Positions 1 through 10,215 of a stretch of DNA of 64,000 nucleotides are shown here, one piece after another. How positions within the stretch are numbered: position 1 is the stretch's first letter; each line of letters starts with the position of its first letter. The notes under the pieces were generated by a model. It was not told the DNA's origin. It searched no databases and saw only the letters and a program-made list of their open reading frames with translations. The DNA comes from Spirometra erinaceieuropaei (lineage: Eukaryota > Platyhelminthes > Cestoda > Diphyllobothriidea > Diphyllobothriidae): the NCBI GenBank assembly GCA_902702965.1, contig CACRXP010000558.1, forward strand, positions 205,295 through 269,294, in the 5' to 3' direction. The translations under genes were made by a program, and so were the position numbers.

Positions 1-179
1 AGGTCCGCACGTCGTAAAAAAAATAGCCGTTTTGTTGATATAAAAAGGTGAGTACCTTTCTGATGATAACTAGTACCTGATCACGAGCACACAAAGCCCG
101 TTTCGATACTGAAAATGGTCCCTTTTTACTTGACTAGAAAGACTAAGTAGCCTTTTTTTTACAAATTTTGTTGTTTCAG

Positions 180-275
180 GTGCATAACGGCCATTCCAGT
201 GCTTATATGCCGTACCAGGGTGAAGAACATGCGGTGCACGACTATGAAGTCCTGGTTTGGAAGAAGGAGGATTAA
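180..275 (+). CDS. Terminal exon of a DM9-repeat (DUF3421)-like host gene
   Basis: The 32-codon frame ends in TAA at 273-275 and follows a good 3' splice site (a T-rich tract at 150-176, then CAG at 177-179). The peptide contains AYMPYQGEEHAVHDYEVLVW, which fits the DM9/DUF3421 signature of a Pro-Tyr/Phe-x-Gly-x-Glu-His block followed by Tyr-Glu-Val-Leu. DM9 proteins are lectin-like, mannose-binding or agglutinating proteins, and in flukes they occur in the tegument. Only the C-terminal 31 residues are visible; earlier exons must lie left of the window. A donor-like AAAAAG/GTGAGT occurs at 42-53, but the matching frame upstream of it has a TGA at 36-38, so I do not call that an exon. Family assignment is by motif recall; the exon itself is better supported than the family name. 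Confidence 0.55.
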   Translation: MHNGHSSAYMPYQGEEHAVHDYEVLVWKKED

Positions 276-365
276 ACAGCAGTTGGAACTGCTGGCCGGC
301 TGTGATTTCAACCCACTCGGAAGTTCATATGTCTTTTGTCAATAAATTACTCAGCTAACCATCTA
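276..365 (+). terminator. 3' UTR with poly(A) signal AATAAA
   Basis: A canonical AATAAA lies at 341-346, 66 bp after the stop codon of the terminal exon at 180-275. This is the right place for the polyadenylation signal of that transcript. The cleavage site, probably within the next 10-30 bp, is inferred. Confidence 0.45.
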
Positions 366-828
366 GTCACAATTTTTGCATCAAGATGGGAAGTGACTTT
401 TTAAAGACTCGATTGATTGCGCTGATTTCGATGTTGAGACAGGATTTGGGGATGTTCCAGTGATCTGAATACGAGATAACTCGCAATTTCAATCCTGGTG
501 ATTATGTTGATTGTCAAAAAACAGTTCTGCTTTCATGGATGACTATCGGACGTCGGACGTAAAGCCTAGCCACCAATAGGGCAAAATGAGACCTACCGAA
601 ACGAAACTGAAGATACGAAAATAAAGATTTTTGCGAAAATTAGTAAAACCGGGATTATTGAAATGAAAGGGAAACATTAAAGAAAATTTCGGGTGGTTTT
701 TCGGACAGAGTCCACGGATTAGTACGAAAAGTTCCATTTTTACGAGGGAAAGAGGGGGCAGTTCTTGGAGGAAGGACGTGAGGGCAAGCCTTTGTTTTCG
801 GACGCCAAAAATCCCTCAACGTTTTCCC
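366..828. other. No gene recognised
   Basis: Intergenic sequence after the terminal exon. I see no coding frame with a recognisable motif, no RNA gene and no repeat shared with the rest of the window. Confidence 0.4.
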
Positions 829-1153
829 TCAATTACGCTGATAGTGACATAAATCGGCGTTCAATGCCCTGCCGCTCCGAGCAAAATAATGCCAGTTAGA
901 GTTTCCAGATCGGAAGCAGTGGCGATTCAATTTCAAATGCCTACACACAGCGCGGCAATAACGGACCTGCGGGTTGGCCGGCCATTGGGAGAGCTCTGGA
1001 CCGTTCAGTCTGAAGGGAGTAAAAGTCTTCTGCAGTTGTATGGTGGATGTGACGGAAGCTAGCCAGTCGTTAATGTCTGACGCAAGCAAACAGGCGAGTT
1101 ACAGGTAGCAGTTCCGAAGACCGAAACGCGATCACTGGAACAAGAAGATTATT

Positions 1154-1196
1154 AGCCTGACGTTTCGGATTCTCACTCGAGTCCATCATCAGAGAC
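1154..1196 (-). ncRNA. Hammerhead ribozyme (PLE family A)
   Basis: On the minus strand CTGATGA (1186-1192) is followed by a hairpin whose GGACTC and GAATCC arms pair at 5 of 6 positions, then GAAACGTC. Helix I can form between GUCU before the core and AGGC after the cleavage triplet GUC, with one G-U. Helix III is only ACGU, a self-complementary tetramer without a loop, so it would need a second molecule. The catalytic core nucleotides are all present. Confidence 0.75.
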
Positions 1197-1234
1197 AGTC
1201 GCAGATAAGGGTAGTGGTGGCACAAGGAGTACAG

Positions 1235-1242
1235 TATTTATA
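1235..1242 (-). promoter_or_regulatory. TATA box of PLE family A promoter
   Basis: The motif reads TATAAATA on the minus strand in the context GTGCTATAAATACTG. The same context precedes the hammerheads at 6283, 16465, 29577 and 45957, about 40-50 bp upstream each time. A start 25-30 bp downstream would place the ribozyme at the 5' end of the RNA; that is inference. Confidence 0.55.
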
Positions 1243-1423
1243 GCACGTGGATGCGCACTGTAATTAACAGCTCTCGCAATCACCGCATGGGTCGTAGTTG
1301 ATGCGGTGGTGGCTTTTCCGTCCGAGTCCGAGTCGTTAATGGCCGCAATTCCATCATCCCTGTTGGGTGCTGGTGTAACGATTGCTCGGCAAATTGGCTC
1401 ACTGTCACTGGGATAATGGCTCG

Positions 1424-1538
1424 ACCACTGGAGTCGCTGGTTTTCCGACAACGTAGACCAAAATTCTGTATACCGTATGTGGATGACACCGTTCGTCATC
1501 GAACGGGAACAGGTGAGTCCCAGGGAACAGGTAGAGAT
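1424..1538 (+). pseudogene. PLE family A reverse transcriptase fragment (motif C)
   Basis: The plus strand encodes LESLVFRQRRPKF then PYVDDT, the RT catalytic motif C with its two aspartates. The same segment recurs on the minus strand at 5445-5360. Directly after YVDDT the homologous protein continues in another frame (FVIEREQV), so this copy carries the same frame slip as the 4640-6282 copy. Only about 35 codons remain, bounded on the left by the inverted 3' UTR fragment and on the right by the GAG microsatellite. It is non-functional. Confidence 0.7.
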
Positions 1539-1589
1539 GAGGAGGAGGAGGAGGAGGAGGAGGAGGAGGAGGAGGAGGAGGAGGAGGAG
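1539..1589 (+). repeat. (GAG)n microsatellite, about 17 units
   Basis: A pure GAG trinucleotide run. It sits exactly where family A PLEs encode a short acidic stretch (the CTC/GAG run at 5287-5303 in the minus-strand copy), so it probably expanded from coding GAG codons. Long poly-Glu, poly-Arg and poly-Leu frames across it are artefacts of the repeat. Confidence 0.9.
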
Positions 1590-1654
1590 AACACGACTTA
1601 CGACCGCCACAACAAAAACTTTACTCGCCCAACGGAAAGGACAAAAAACCCGTT

Positions 1655-1886
1655 GTTCAATAGTTAGAGGCGTTGGATTTCCAACCAACAGGACCCGGGA
1701 TCGAGCACCAGGTTTCCCACCTTTCGCTGTTAGGTATGATCGGCTGACGACGGCTAATGACCCAGAAAAGGCTATTCCAGTCTCCTTTTTTTATTTCGGT
1801 ACTGTCCTTTTTCATATAGTACTCGCCGCTGTGCGACTACTTGTTGGGCTCGAGAGAGAAAGAGAACCCATAAGGCACAACGATCT
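1655..1886 (+). mobile_element. tRNA-derived SINE
   Basis: The head resembles a tRNA: an A-box-like GTTAGAGGCGTTGG and a B-box-like GGATCGAGCACC. It is followed by the family body GCTGACGACGGCTAAT, then TATTCCAGTCTCC and CGCCGCTGTGCGACT..AAGGCACAACG. The same order is seen at 49605-49815 and, in part, at 20640-20905, 40395-40740 and 48190-48583. SINEs are copied by a partner LINE and encode no protein. Confidence 0.65.
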
Positions 1887-2394
1887 ATGTGCGTCCCGCT
1901 ACCATAATTGTGACCATTTGGACCGATTAATGGGGACACATGGTGCGATGTGTTTTGCTGGCACAGAAATCGTACTCAGTGTCCTGCGACAAAAGGTCCA
2001 CGCTTCATTGCCCTAGACGGTTCCTCGATGGGATACGACAAGGTGTAGTGTGAAGTCTGCGGAGCAATTGGGCAGGGGCTGTTAAAAAACGGACATGAAA
2101 CAGATATCAGGTTCTTCAAGACGGACTGAATATTTGGCTCACAAGACATGTTTCATTTTTTCCAAATGCTTGAGTACGACGCCTGCGTGTTTGTTCGCCA
2201 GTCCCCTTCTTTGCGCATTAACCTAGCATTGTCACGTGACGAGACGAATTTGGCCAAACAAAAGTGAGCTAATGCATCCGAATATCGGCCGGTACGCTTG
2301 CATACCCTGCTAAAGGACGAGGTCAAATGCCGGCTGTGAGTACGCCAACCAATCAGATTGTTCGGCATACTGGTCCTGCTGCCATATGGGTCTA
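1887..2394. other. No gene recognised
   Basis: Unique-looking sequence between the SINE and the first MITE. No motif or repeat recognised. Confidence 0.35.
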
Positions 2395-3112
2395 TTGTAG
2401 GTGGGCTAACTCATGAAACGTCAACCGAAATTTTGAAATACGCTCTCGTTTCAAAAAGATTAATTAAGTAGGGTTGTATAACTAATCATCATGCAGCAAA
2501 ATTCTATAATGATCCAGTAACCCCAGGGTGCCGTCTTTCGAATGAACTTATTTCCGACTGCATTTACCAATGTGGCTTATAAAGTCAATAATATGGATCA
2601 AATCCACTGCTAACTTTTATGAACCCCATATGGTCCCGCTTTATTACCGTAGAGAAATATGTAGTTTTCCGTACGCGGAGAATATATGGCCGGTAGTTTT
2701 GAAACCCCGAATCCTAGTGTAGCGGTAGATCGGATTCAAAATTATTCGGGAAATGGAGAAGAATTATGCCCATCCTTCGAGTATAAGATTGGAAGCCGAC
2801 GTAATTTTCTGCCGAAAGAGCGAAAGAATGAATATTCTATGCATTTTTTCCATGAAATATAATTAAATGTTTAGGGGCATTGAAAAGCAATGAGGAAAAT
2901 TCAAGCTACGCAAATAGCCAATTTTTACAGAGTGTAGTGTTTGCATGCGCCTGGAAATAAGTTCTTTCGAAAACCGCCATCCTGAGGTAACTGAAATATC
3001 ATATAATTACGTTACAGGCTGACTAGTTTTACAGCCCTTCTTAATTAATCTTTTCGAAACAAAAACACATTTCGGAATTACGGTTGACATTTCACGAATA
3101 AGCCACCTACTG
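2395..3112. mobile_element. MITE family A, copy 1 (long palindromic, TA target)
   Basis: The left arm (TTGTAGGTGGGCTAACTC..) and right arm are reverse complements over the outer 150 bp or more. A TA flanks the left end and a TG (probably decayed TA) the right. The interior contains ATGCATTTTTTCCATGAAATAT-like blocks shared by all copies. No transposase is encoded. The TA target points to the Tc1/mariner superfamily, by analogy. Confidence 0.8.
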
Positions 3113-3384
3113 TGTATCGGCTGTTTGAAAAAAAACATTTTTGCGTAGTTTAAACTTGAATTATTTAGACTGTCCTGGTTCGGCAAAACCGCTCCTGCGC
3201 TCGTCCACACACGTGCGTGTCCCAACGGCGTGGCTTCTATTTCACGTGTTCCGTCCAAGTCACGCGCATTTGTATGACTCACCTTCATTTTCTCAGCGGT
3301 GCTAATTATGTAAACAATAAGGGTGTCGGAGTCGACACAGGCATGTGTTTGATTGCTCACAATCAGACGAGTGTGATTTCGTCG

Positions 3385-3545
3385 TCGATTCCGAAGATGT
3401 CCTCTGTGTGCCCACAGCAGGGTATACGCGGGGACGGGGACTCTCGTGTCTATTATAGTGATGGCGAACTGGTCCAGCATCTACCGAACTCTCTTCTTAC
3501 CCATCTACTTGGGCCTAGTTTTAAGGCAGAGGCAAGAGGACAAAA
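3385..3545 (+). repeat. Dispersed repeat C, diverged fragment
   Basis: It shares the block order of repeat C: GTGTGCCCACAGC, GGGACGGGGACTC, a TATTATAGTGA stretch, CAGCATCTACCGAACTCTC and GGGCCTAGTTTTAAGGCA. Homologous to 9165-9400, 27220-27400 and 53430-53560. No coding capacity recognised. Confidence 0.5.
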
Positions 3546-3655
3546 GGTAGTAGAGGAGTGTTCACCGATCATTTTTACGGAACTCACTTGTCCCTTTGGG
3601 CTGTACGGGCCCGATCCTGAGCCCAACCAGCAGCCGTACAGCGGCCCATGACATG
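3546..3655 (-). mobile_element. SINE 3' part (minus strand)
   Basis: Contains GTTCACCGATCATTTTTACGG, ACGGAACTCACTTGTCCC and GAGCCCAACCAGCAGCCGTA, the reverse complement of the SINE tail seen at 40650-40735 and 48480-48580. The tRNA-like head is missing. Confidence 0.55.
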
Positions 3656-4467
3656 CAATAGGTGGGCTAACTCATGAAATGTCACCCGAAATTTTGAAAT
3701 GCGCTCTCGTTTCGAAAAGAGTAATTAAGTAGGGTTGTAAAACTAATCATTCTTCAGCAAAAATTTATAATAAGCTAGTAACCTCAGGGTGCCGGCTTTT
3801 GAAGGAACTTATTTTTGATTGAATGCAATAACTATGTTCTGCAAAAAATGACTACTTAGGCATCAAGCAATTTTCTCATTGATTTTCGATGTCCTTAAAA
3901 TTCAATCATATTTCATGGAAAACATGCATAAAAGTTTCATTATTTTACTTAGTCGGTAGAAAATCACGTCTACTTCCAATTGTATTCTCGAAAGGAGTGT
4001 ACAGTTCAGTTTTTAAAAACGTTTCTAATTCCCGAATAATTTCGAAACCGGTATGCTGTTACACTTGCATTCACGGTTTCAAAACAATAAGTCGTATATT
4101 TTTCGTGTACGGAAAAGCACAAATTTCTCTACGGCAATGAAGGTGGACTATATAGGGTTCCTAAAATTTAGCAGTGGATTCGATCCTCACTGTTAACTAT
4201 ACAAGCCTCAGTGGCAAGTGCAAAGACATGACGTTTCATGATCAAACATTTAACAGCGTTAAAAAATTTTGTAGTTAGAAACTTTTTAAAACCAAATTCT
4301 ACCCTTCTTTCAAATATGAAATTAGAAGAAGACGTCATTTTCTCCTGAATGAGTAAAAGAATTGATATTTTTGTGAGTATTTCCCATTAAATATAATTGA
4401 ATTTTTAAGGACATCGGGAATCAAGGAGAGAAATTTATGCTACTTGAGTGGTCTTTTTTGCAGATTG
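3656..4467. mobile_element. MITE family A, copy 2, right end lost
   Basis: Starts CAATAGGTGGGCTAACTC after TG and follows the family consensus through its centre to the TTTTTTGCAGATTG block. The outer 130 bp of the right arm is missing, replaced by unrelated sequence and then a PLE. Confidence 0.75.
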
Positions 4468-4639
4468 TCGCACGACGATCGGGAGGGGGGCGTCAAAAAA
4501 GACTATAGAAACCTTTTGGCCGTCTCCGGACTATACACCATCGTCAGTCATCCCCTGCATAACTAGCGTGCCACCCAACCTGGCCAGTGAACGCCCGACC
4601 GCAGCCGACAGGATAACAGGCCTGTTGCGAGGATTTCGG
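4468..4639. other. Unassigned sequence between MITE and PLE
   Basis: It lies beyond the point where PLE family A endonuclease homology stops (after AEILA), so it is either a rearranged PLE 3' end or flanking DNA. No motif seen. Confidence 0.35.
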
Positions 4640-6282
4640 CCTCTTGAGATTTGAAAATATGGCCGGGTCCCGTCGAGTGTGCCGCCACCTGAGAACTGTC
4701 CTCTCCCCGCCTTGCCTCACTGCTGCTGCGTGCTCGACGATTCGCGTACAGAGTAAGCTCCCAGTTTCTCCGACGTAGTTGCTCTGTCCGCAACTGCACC
4801 AGATCCGGAAAAAGACTTCAGACGTTTCCTGCTGTGGCAGCGGGTCTTTTGGCCTCATGACTTGGCGCCTAATGGTTGCTTCCGGCCTGTGTGCAACCTC
4901 AACTCCAAGTGGAGTGAGAAGACGACTGACGGCTTCCGAGACGTTCTTCACGTACGGAAGAGTCCGCCAGAATTTGAGGGCGATTGAATTTGGTCTCTGG
5001 TGTCGTTTTAGTATGTACTGCTTGACGAAGTTGCTCGGGTAACCATCGGCTCTCATTATCCGTCGAAGATATTGTAATTCAGCAACCTTGTCTTTCATTC
5101 CACTGCAGTGCGTCTCAACGCGACGGTATATCGCCCTTATGCGACTGCGATTGTGGCCGATCGGGTGGTTACTATTGAAATTCCTTACTTGCGTCATAAT
5201 TGTTGCTTTCCTGAACACTTTGGTTTTTAGGCCACCACTATCTTTGCGGCAGACGAGGACATCCAGGAAGGCCAACTGATTGTTTTCCTCCTCCTCCTCC
5301 TCCATCGTAAATTGAATGCCCGGGAAGACGGCGCTGAGCTGTTCTTTGAATGTCAGCACCTGATCCTGTTCGATGACGAACGGTGTCATCCACATACGGG
5401 GTACAGAATTTCGGTCTGTGTTGTCGGAAAACCAGCGACTCCAACCGTTGTAGGACCGCCTCGGCAATGAGTCCTGAAATGGGCGTACCCGTTGGCGTGC
5501 CCTACACCTGTCCGTATGTTGTTCCCTCGGACGTAAAGTACGTCTCAAGACAGAATTTCAGGAGTTGGTTGGTGGGGGCGTGTCAGAACACATTCTCCGT
5601 TCCATCGTATTTCTCTCGTAGGAGTGTTTCGATGGTTTCGACTGCCAGGTTCTGCGGAATAGAAGTAAAACAGGACGTGACATCTAAGGCTACCATAACG
5701 TTCCTTGGCAGGAAGCTTACCCCTTTGAGTTCCTCAAAGAATTGTGGTAATAAGTTGAATGTGGAGCTCGAATCTGGGGTCAGAAACTTGAAACGTCGAA
5801 ACAGTCACTTTGCTAGTCCGTAAGTTGGAGTGCCTTTTACTGATATGATTGGCCGGAGCGGAGCGCCCTCTTTGTGTACTTTTTGGAGACCGTAAAATCA
5901 AGACATGGCGGCTTTTTGCGCTGCCGCCATGTGCCGATAGATCGGGGATATTTTGCCTGAGTTCTCCCTTGTCACAAGCGTCGCGCTGATGTCACGTGTC
6001 ATCGGTTTTACGGGTTGGTTTCACATGTGACATAAAACTGGTTTTTGACTTTCTATAGGTAGTCTGGTCTGTCTAATACGACGGTGAGACTCCCCTTTTC
6101 TGAGAGCACAATGACAATGTACTTTCGGCCTTGAGTTCTCTTAGCGCATCGCGCTCGACATTTTGGAGTATTTCGCGCGGCTTGTGAACCATAAGGAAGG
6201 AGGAAACTTGGTATCGAATAAGGTTCTTCGTTTTGTCTGCCACTTCGGTATGGCAGATTTTGAATAATTCATATTGACCCAA
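4640..6282 (-). pseudogene. PLE family A RT plus GIY-YIG endonuclease, degraded
   Basis: PLE proteins join a telomerase-like reverse transcriptase to a GIY-YIG endonuclease. On the minus strand the order is: an N-terminal helical part (about 6270-6100); SEKGSLTVVLD; FYGLQKVHKEGAPLRPI and GTPTYGLAK (5860-5810); motif A MVALDVTSCFTSIP (near 5690); motif B GTPTGTPISGLIAE; motif C YVDDT (near 5390); a connector with FLDVLVCRKD, NHPIGHNRS and LPYVKNVSEAV; and the endonuclease part CSCGQSNYVGETGSLLCTR (near 4760). Stop codons interrupt the frame (for example before FYGL, after GTENVF and before GTPTG), and the frame slips right after YVDDT. The 3' end stops inside the endonuclease. It lies directly downstream of a ribozyme/promoter unit and a second PLE copy in the same orientation, the usual PLE tandem layout. 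Confidence 0.85.
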
Positions 6283-6324
6283 CTGTGAAGTTTCGGATTC
6301 TCACTCGAATCCATCATCAGAGGC
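6283..6324 (-). ncRNA. Hammerhead ribozyme, decayed (PLE family A)
   Basis: CTGATGA (6314-6320, minus) and a perfect GGATTC/GAATCC helix II are present, but the helix III/cleavage part reads GAAACTTC instead of GAAACGTC. The palindrome is broken and the 3' side of helix I no longer matches. Probably inactive. Confidence 0.6.
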
Positions 6325-7420
6325 AGTCGCAGATAAATGTGCTGGTGGCACAAGGCGTGCAGTATTTATAGCACAGGCTGCCGTGAGACATATTCGCACT
6401 GTAATTAACAGCTCTCGCAATCACCGCTGGAGGGGGGGGGTCGCTGTTGGTGCGATGATGGCTCGTCAGTCCGTGTCTGATTCGTTAATGGCCGTGATTG
6501 CGTCATCCGTGCTGGATGCTGGTGTGACGACTGCTCGGCAAATTGGCTCAATGTCATTGAGATTGTTGGTCGTCCACGCCCTCCCCACGTGACGGATTCC
6601 CCTGCCCAGGGAAAATTTCAGCACGGAATATGGTACCGGGAGGTCATTGTGCTTGTTGATGGATTGCGGGCCTAAGAACCATGACTCGAGCAGCTCGCGG
6701 CTCACGCGGTTGTCACCCCTTGAGAGGATTTCGGCCTTTTGAAATTTTAAAATATGGCCGGGCCCCGTCGAGTGTGCCGCCACCTGAGAATTAGCGTCTC
6801 CCCGCCTCACTGCTGCTGCGTTCTCGGCAATTCGCTTACGGAGTAATCTCCCAGTTTCTCCGACGTTGTCGCTTTGTCCGCAACTGCACTAGATCCGTTA
6901 AGCGACTCCAGACGTTTCTTGCTGCGGCAGTGGGTTTTTCGGCCTCATGACCTGGCTCCTTTTGGTTGCTTCACGTCTGTATGCAACTCCAACCCCAAAT
7001 GGTGTGAGAAGGCAGCCGACGGCTTCTGAGACGTTCCTCACGTACGTAAGAGCTCGTCAAAATTTAGGACCTGTTGGATTTGTTCTCTCATGTCGTTTTC
7101 GTATCCATTAGTTGATAACGTTGCCCGGGCTGCCATTAGCTCTCAGTGCCCATCGGGGATTTTGTAGGTTAGCAACCTTGTCTTCCGTTTTCCTGCAATG
7201 AATCCCAACGCGCCGACATAGCCGCCTTACACAGCTGCGCGTGTGACCGATCGGGTGGTTACTGTTGTTGCGTCATATTCTTCGCTTTCCTGAACACTTT
7301 GGTTTTCAGGCCACCACAGTGATCGCATCTTCTTCCTCTGAACTGATTCCTGTGACTCACCTGTTCGCCTCTATCCGTCGTCTACATTTATTTTGCGCAG
7401 ATATGATACCATAGCTGCCA
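6325..7420 (-). mobile_element. Upstream PLE family A unit: EN C-half, 3' UTR, TATA
   Basis: From 7330 down to about 6640 the minus strand carries the RT connector and GIY-YIG endonuclease of family A. The endonuclease core shows GVA*RI*CSC where intact copies have GVVYRIWCSC, so two stops hit the domain; the later part reads ARGDNRVSRELLESWFLGPQ (near 6700). From 6595 to 6325 is the 3' UTR ending in a TATA box and hammerhead. The unit is cut at its 5' side near 7330-7420. Followed head-to-tail by the 4640-6282 copy, it forms the left partial repeat of a PLE tandem. Confidence 0.8.
6363..6370 (-). promoter_or_regulatory. TATA box of PLE family A promoter
   Basis: TATAAATA on the minus strand, preceded by CTGTGC and followed by CTGCACGCC. 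It lies about 40 bp upstream of the hammerhead at 6283-6324 and would drive the PLE copy at 4640-6282. Confidence 0.5.
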
Positions 7421-9164
7421 GGAGCTGTTGATGCTAACTTTGGCACACGACTTTATTTTTTCGCTCCTGACAGATAACAGACGATGTTTGGCCTCTGTGT
7501 CTACACTGACAGTGAGGCCCTGGCGGTCAATCAGGCACTTGTTGTCTACATTGCACCTTCTTCCAAAAGAAGGGTATCCGCTTTCCGAAACTCAATTTAC
7601 GTGCAATCAACTCGGATTGTAAGGCATCGGAGTATTGCCCTTTAACCACACCAGATCTCTGTTACGCATTTTCTCGAGGGTCCGTCCGCCGCAGGTCTAG
7701 GAATTTGAGGATTTTTAAAACTTTAAAGTGCATGGTTTGCTGGCATGCGTGAATTGAAAACATTGATTAAAATGGCAGCGTTAAAATCACGACGCTTCTA
7801 TTTGTCCGCACCCGTTGATGGGTGCTTTAAAATAGAAACCTCGGGCATTTTTGAGCTACAGAGACTGGAACGCGATTGGCAGTGGAATAATAAGACAGTA
7901 TGATATTGGTAAGTGCGTATCAATCTACTTTTCTTTTATTTGGACCGCGGAGTTGGATAAAAATCTGATTGGCAGAATAGTATTACCGACAAAGACGTGG
8001 GTGAAGGTGAATTTCAAAAGCAAACTAGACATTTCTGTCTATAAATTAAGCATGTCATACTTAAACCCCATAAACAAGAGAGGGAAACTTGTAGCAATTC
8101 GGTAAATAGTGCCGGTATAATTTATCGAACTGAAGTGCAATTCTGAAACGATTTTACAACGAGCTATTAACATTATAATTTATCGTCCAAGCGTTCCTCT
8201 CGTTTGTCAGATAAGTGCACGCAGATTCTCTGGACCGTTATCGCGATTATTTGATGGCCGTTTTCGTCCTGGTTTAAAATGCGGCCATTACTCCTTTTCG
8301 GCATCGAAACCGGTGAATACTCATCAGCTGGAATGGTTTTCTGAGTTATTTCTCTCTCGGAACGTTTGAACCTGTGTAGTTGCTCTGGTGTGAATGAGAA
8401 TGAGGGCAGTTTGCTTTATTTTGAATTCATAAATTCAAAATTTTCAGCAAAAAATTGGCCTCATTCACCATCGACAGTAAATAAGTTAATAGGAATCAAA
8501 ATGTTTGACACAAAAAGAACTATTATTATTGAGACAGTTCAGGTCATAGCTTCTATATTTCTATCTCTTTATACGCAAGATAGCGTGCCAGGAATGGCAG
8601 TACAGAATCTTGAAATGCCGATGTACGACAAGAAATAAGTCGGAAGCCGCAGCGCATCGGGTGGGAAGACCTCTCAGAAATAAGATCAGAATGCAAGGGA
8701 TGGGCAACGTTATCTAGAAATCGACCAGGTAATTGCTTGGCCATTTTAAAATGTCGTTTTAGGATAATATGGGCCAAAAAGAGATAAAAAAACGCCACCG
8801 GCAGAATAGAGCATTCGGAGGACTCGTTTTAAAATTGACACACCTTTTTGAGCAAAGCAGGAAAAAGTGACAGGAAAGCAATAGATTATAAGAGAATGAA
8901 TTCAGGCAGCTATGAATCGTCAGATTAAGGGTTGAGGTTTGTGGTGGAAACGTAAACAACGATAAGTTTCACGTCTTTATAACAAGCCGACACTACTACA
9001 GCAGCCTGATGCATCAAATCCGTATAGTCAAATTCTATAAATCGGATCAGGGTTAACACTAAGCAATTCAGACAAAGAAGCTGCGTTTAGTGGGTGCTGA
9101 TCAGTAATAATCACACCTGATGATGCGTCTTTGCTTTGTTAGAAATATTATGTAGGATTCTGTT
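7421..9164. other. No gene recognised
   Basis: About 1.7 kb without a supported feature. Short open frames (under 100 codons) exist on both strands but show no known motif, and none is repeated elsewhere in the window. Confidence 0.35.
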
Positions 9165-9665
9165 CCGCGCGTCACTTCGACCGTCATGCCCAACGATGTC
9201 CGCCATATGCTCCACAGCCAGATGAAAGCGGGCACGGGGACTCGTGCATGAATTACTTTATAGCGAGAGTATACTTGCGCAGCATCTACCGCACACTCTC
9301 CTCCTCCCCCACCTAAGCCCGGTGTCAAGACAAAGGCAAAAGACTGGAGACGTGGGGGGGCGTAGGTGATTGGCGTTGCCAAGCTCGCACCTTGCCCACT
9401 CTCTCATCCACACAGCAAATGATTAGGATTTTAATCAACAACTGCAGCACCACAACCAGTCGGAAATACGAGACCGGGAAGCCATGCGCACGACCTGTAT
9501 ACACGAACGGAGCGCAAGAGCATCTAACGACAGGTAATCAAGTGTCAGGGGACTGCCAGCGAGGACCAGAATTTGCTAACCCTGGTATACCAGAGGCTTA
9601 CAGACGTTTAACCCCAACGACATTTACATGGATTTCTGCAGGCCATCAAGTGTGCTCGAACGCAG
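9165..9665 (+). repeat. Dispersed repeat C, long copy
   Basis: Block order: TATGCTCCACAGCCAG, GGGCACGGGGACTCG, TACTTGCGCAGCATCTACCG, CTCCTCCCCCACC, CCCGGTGTCAAGACAAAG, then a 3' half with ATTAGGATTTTAATCAACAA, GAAGCCATGCGCACGACCTG and GCGCAAGAGCATCTAACGAC. The 3' half is shared with 53630-53860. I do not recognise the family; GC-rich cores and no frame suggest a SINE-like or non-coding element. Confidence 0.6.
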
Positions 9666-9804
9666 AGACTTCTATCTAATTGGTTCACAATGAGTCCTAT
9701 GTTTCGAACCAACTAAGCGATCAGTCCAGTTATTCGTTAAATTAGGGCTTCCCAAATGCCCACTCTCCTCTGTTTTTATCGTCTTCGCTTCTCAGTCAAG
9801 TAGG

Positions 9805-10215
9805 TGAAAAAGTTTGGAAGCGTATGCTATGCCAGTATCAGAAAACCATGGCCCTCGCAGCGTGGTATGCGCTGGCAGTTCCCTGCCGGTAGATGCGCTT
9901 GCATTCCTGCTGGGTATGTAGGTGGTAGGCATGACTGCCCAGTCACCCTCGCCCTTCTGACCCCTGTCGGGGTGGCACGCCTAGGTGCGGGTCCGGCCAC
10001 GCCAGCCACCTACGCCCCCCCTCGCCTCCGGTCTTCTTGACTCTGTCGTGATACCGGCTCAAGGTGGGGACTGGGAAGAAGAGAGTGAGGTAGATGCTGT
10101 GCAAGTCTATAACTATGCACTAATTCACGCGCAAGTCACCGTGCCTGCTGCACCTTGGTGGGGAGCATACGGTGGACATCGTCGGGCACGACGGTCGAAC
10201 TCTCGATCGAACACG
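9805..10215 (-). repeat. Dispersed repeat C, inverted copy
   Basis: The reverse complement of the 9165-9665 and 53430-53860 copies. It carries GTAGATGCGCTTGCATTCCT (3' half), CCGGTCTTCTTGACTCTGTC and GAGTGAGGTAGATGCTGTGC. With the previous copy it makes an inverted pair about 140 bp apart. Confidence 0.6.

Larger units (their letters stand above)
829..1423 (-). mobile_element. PLE family A fragment: 3' UTR, TATA box, hammerhead and 5' leader
   Basis: Read on the minus strand, 1423 to 1197 matches the 3' UTR of the better PLE copies at 6325-6590 and 45650-45955. It ends with a TATA box and a hammerhead core, and 1153 to 829 looks like the leader that follows the ribozyme in other copies (an AATAA(A/T)..CTTCTTGTTCCAGTGATCGC-type stretch). 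No endonuclease or RT frame remains on this strand. At about 1424 it is joined to a plus-strand RT fragment of the same family, so two oppositely oriented pieces were fused here. Confidence 0.7.

Noticed and set aside
42..53. Strong-looking 5' splice donor AAAAAG/GTGAGT
   Set aside because: The frame required to join the exon at 180 has a TGA at 36-38, so an exon ending here would be at most three codons long in frame.
1173..1688. Long minus-strand frame with a poly-Leu stretch and overlapping poly-Glu/poly-Arg frames
   Set aside because: Translation of the (GAG)n microsatellite and PLE UTR; no domain, and all three frames are open because of the repeat.
3889..4140. Open frames within MITE copies (also 35136-35318, 22423-22749)
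   Set aside because: They fall in the palindromic non-coding MITE arms and are not conserved between copies.
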